Assembly (NCBI RefSeq): GCF_014656215.1
Contig: NZ_BNBZ01000010.1
Span: 62,001 to 126,000, forward strand
Direction: 5' to 3'
From: Streptomyces zaomyceticus
Lineage (GTDB): Bacteria > Actinomycetota > Actinomycetes > Streptomycetales > Streptomycetaceae
DNA length: 64,000 nucleotides
The notes beneath the pieces are model-generated. The model ran no database searches and was not told where the DNA came from. It saw only the letters and a program-made list of their open reading frames with translations. Shown one piece after another: positions 63,054-64,000 of this stretch. Numbering within the stretch: the first letter of the stretch is position 1; every line of letters starts with the position of its first letter. Both the position numbers and the translations under genes were made by a program.

Positions 63054-64000
63054 CTACAGCGCGAGCAGCTCCTTGGTCGTGATGGTGAGTAGCTCGGGTC
63101 CGCCGTCCGCCTCCTGGCGCACGACGAGCGTGTCATCGATCCGGACCCCGCCCCGTCCCGGGAGGTGAACCCCCGGTTCGACGGTGACCGGCACACAAGC
63201 GTCCAGTTTACCCATGGCGGAGGGTGAGAGCTGCGGGTCCTCGTCGATTTCGAGCCCCACCCCGTGCCCGGTGAGCGGCACGGCGGCCTCCGCGTGCCCC
63301 GCAGCGTCCAGGATCTGGCGGGCCGCGCGGTCCACGTCCCGGTATTCGGCGCCGGGCGCGAGGGACTCGCGTCCGGCCCGCTGAGCGGCGAAGACGAGTT
63401 CGTACAGCTCGATCTGCCAGTCGGCGGGCGTGGTGCCGATGACGAAGGTCCGGCCGATCTCGCACCGGTAGCCGCGGTAGTCGGCGCCGAGGCAGACGGA
63501 GAGGAAATCGCCCTCCTCGACCCGGCGGTCGGTGGGCTTGTGCCCCCGGCGTCCGGAGTGCGGGCCGGTCGCCACCGAGGTGGGGAAGGCGGCCCCGTCG
63601 GCACCGTGGTCGACGAGCCGCCGTTCCAGCTCCAGGGCGAGGTGCCGTTCGGTCCGCCCGACCAGGATCGACTCCAGGAGTTCGCCGAGCGCCTGGTCGG
63701 CGATCTCCGCGGCGATCCTGAGACAGGCGATCTCGTCCTCGTCCTTGACGATCCTGAGCTGTTCCACGGCGCAGGCGAGGTCGGCCAGACGCAGTCCGGG
63801 GGCGACGGAGCCCATGGCCCGGTGCCGGGTCACGGTCAGGTCGTGTTCCTCGACGGCCAGCGCGTCGGCGCCCGCCCGGCGGGCGAGATCGACGGCGGCG
63901 ACGGCCGGATCGCCGCCACCGGCGGGCAGAACCTGCCGGCGGAGCACTTCGTCGAGCCGTCCGTCGGCCGGTTCGCCGCCGGGCGCGACGGGACAGAGCA
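63054..64000 (-). CDS. M24-fold aminopeptidase P-like protein, N-terminus beyond window
   Basis: The frame stays open to the right edge, so the true start is outside; about 315 codons are visible of an expected ~365. The pita-bread fold is clear (TGHGVGLEIDEDPQL, VEPGVHLPGRGG). Usual M24 metal ligands are D, D, H, E, E; here the first site reads SVCLGADYRG, the second RCEIGRT (Glu), His and the VEPG Glu are kept, and the last is Asp in GVRIDDTLV. The metal site may therefore be altered or inactive. It lies 49 bases upstream of efp, as the Xaa-Pro peptidase-like gene does in related genomes. GTG 63947 is an internal codon, not the start. Confidence 0.85.
   Translation of the reverse strand, partial: LCPVAPGGEPADGRLDEVLRRQVLPAGGGDPAVAAVDLARRAGADALAVEEHDLTVTRHRAMGSVAPGLRLADLACAVEQLRIVKDEDEIACLRIAAEIADQALGELLESILVGRTERHLALELERRLVDHGADGAAFPTSVATGPHSGRRGHKPTDRRVEEGDFLSVCLGADYRGYRCEIGRTFVIGTTPADWQIELYELVFAAQRAGRESLAPGAEYRDVDRAARQILDAAGHAEAAVPLTGHGVGLEIDEDPQLSPSAMGKLDACVPVTVEPGVHLPGRGGVRIDDTLVVRQEADGGPELLTITTKELLAL

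Overview
The window is high-GC chromosomal DNA with the gene content and control signals of a Streptomyces. It carries bldD behind a BldD-box promoter, the actinobacterial integration host factor sIHF, the CBS-domain GuaB1 enzyme, a helicase-degenerate actinobacterial PriA, a secreted modular chitinase with DasR-type operator repeats, and many GTG starts with 4-bp stop/start overlaps. I see no tRNA, rRNA, CRISPR array, insertion sequence or prophage. Two genes run off the edges: metG at the left and an M24-fold protein at the right.

Layout, left to right. At 1-6640 are metG (partial) and a 1,742-codon sacsin-like ATPase with a C-terminal DUF3883/NOV_C nuclease-like domain, on the minus strand; this is the strongest candidate for a poorly described (possibly defence) gene. 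At 6866-11323 are a secreted C39-type protein, a small P-loop kinase, a candidate small RNA with its own promoter and terminator, and a lone EccA-like AAA ATPase. At 11346-13864 are two overlapping CNNM/CorC membrane proteins. At 14216-20383, on the minus strand, an FMN riboswitch precedes ribD-ribE-ribM-ribBA-ribH, followed closely by hisE-hisG and a PH-like membrane protein, so riboflavin and early histidine genes may share a transcript. At 20628-29010, mostly plus strand, are a GH18 chitinase, an NAD(P)-binding protein, a divergent ROK regulator/MFS pair sharing an operator, a uracil permease and a DUF5995 protein with an in-frame 9-bp tandem repeat.

At 29021-34474 is an amino-acid catabolic group: a DavB-like lysine/arginine 2-monooxygenase, a DavA-like amidase, an Lrp/AsnC regulator and an APC permease, with one unrelated secreted protein between them. 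At 34818-43551 are an SGNH hydrolase, a GNAT acetyltransferase, GuaB1, a barstar/ribonuclease pair, a SorC-family regulator behind repeats, rpe, rsmB and fmt. At 43779-50727 are an HTH protein, priA, metK, coaBC, rpoZ, gmk and sIHF. At 51058-61013 is a complete UMP-biosynthesis operon (pyrR-pyrB-pyrC-membrane protein-carA-carB-pyrD-pyrF) with a PyrR-loop-like RNA element at the pyrR ribosome binding site. At 61260-64000 are bldD, then nusB, efp and the partial M24-fold gene on the minus strand.

Most transcription units end in strong GC-rich hairpins, listed below. Functional calls rest on motif reading and knowledge of the families; no database search was possible.
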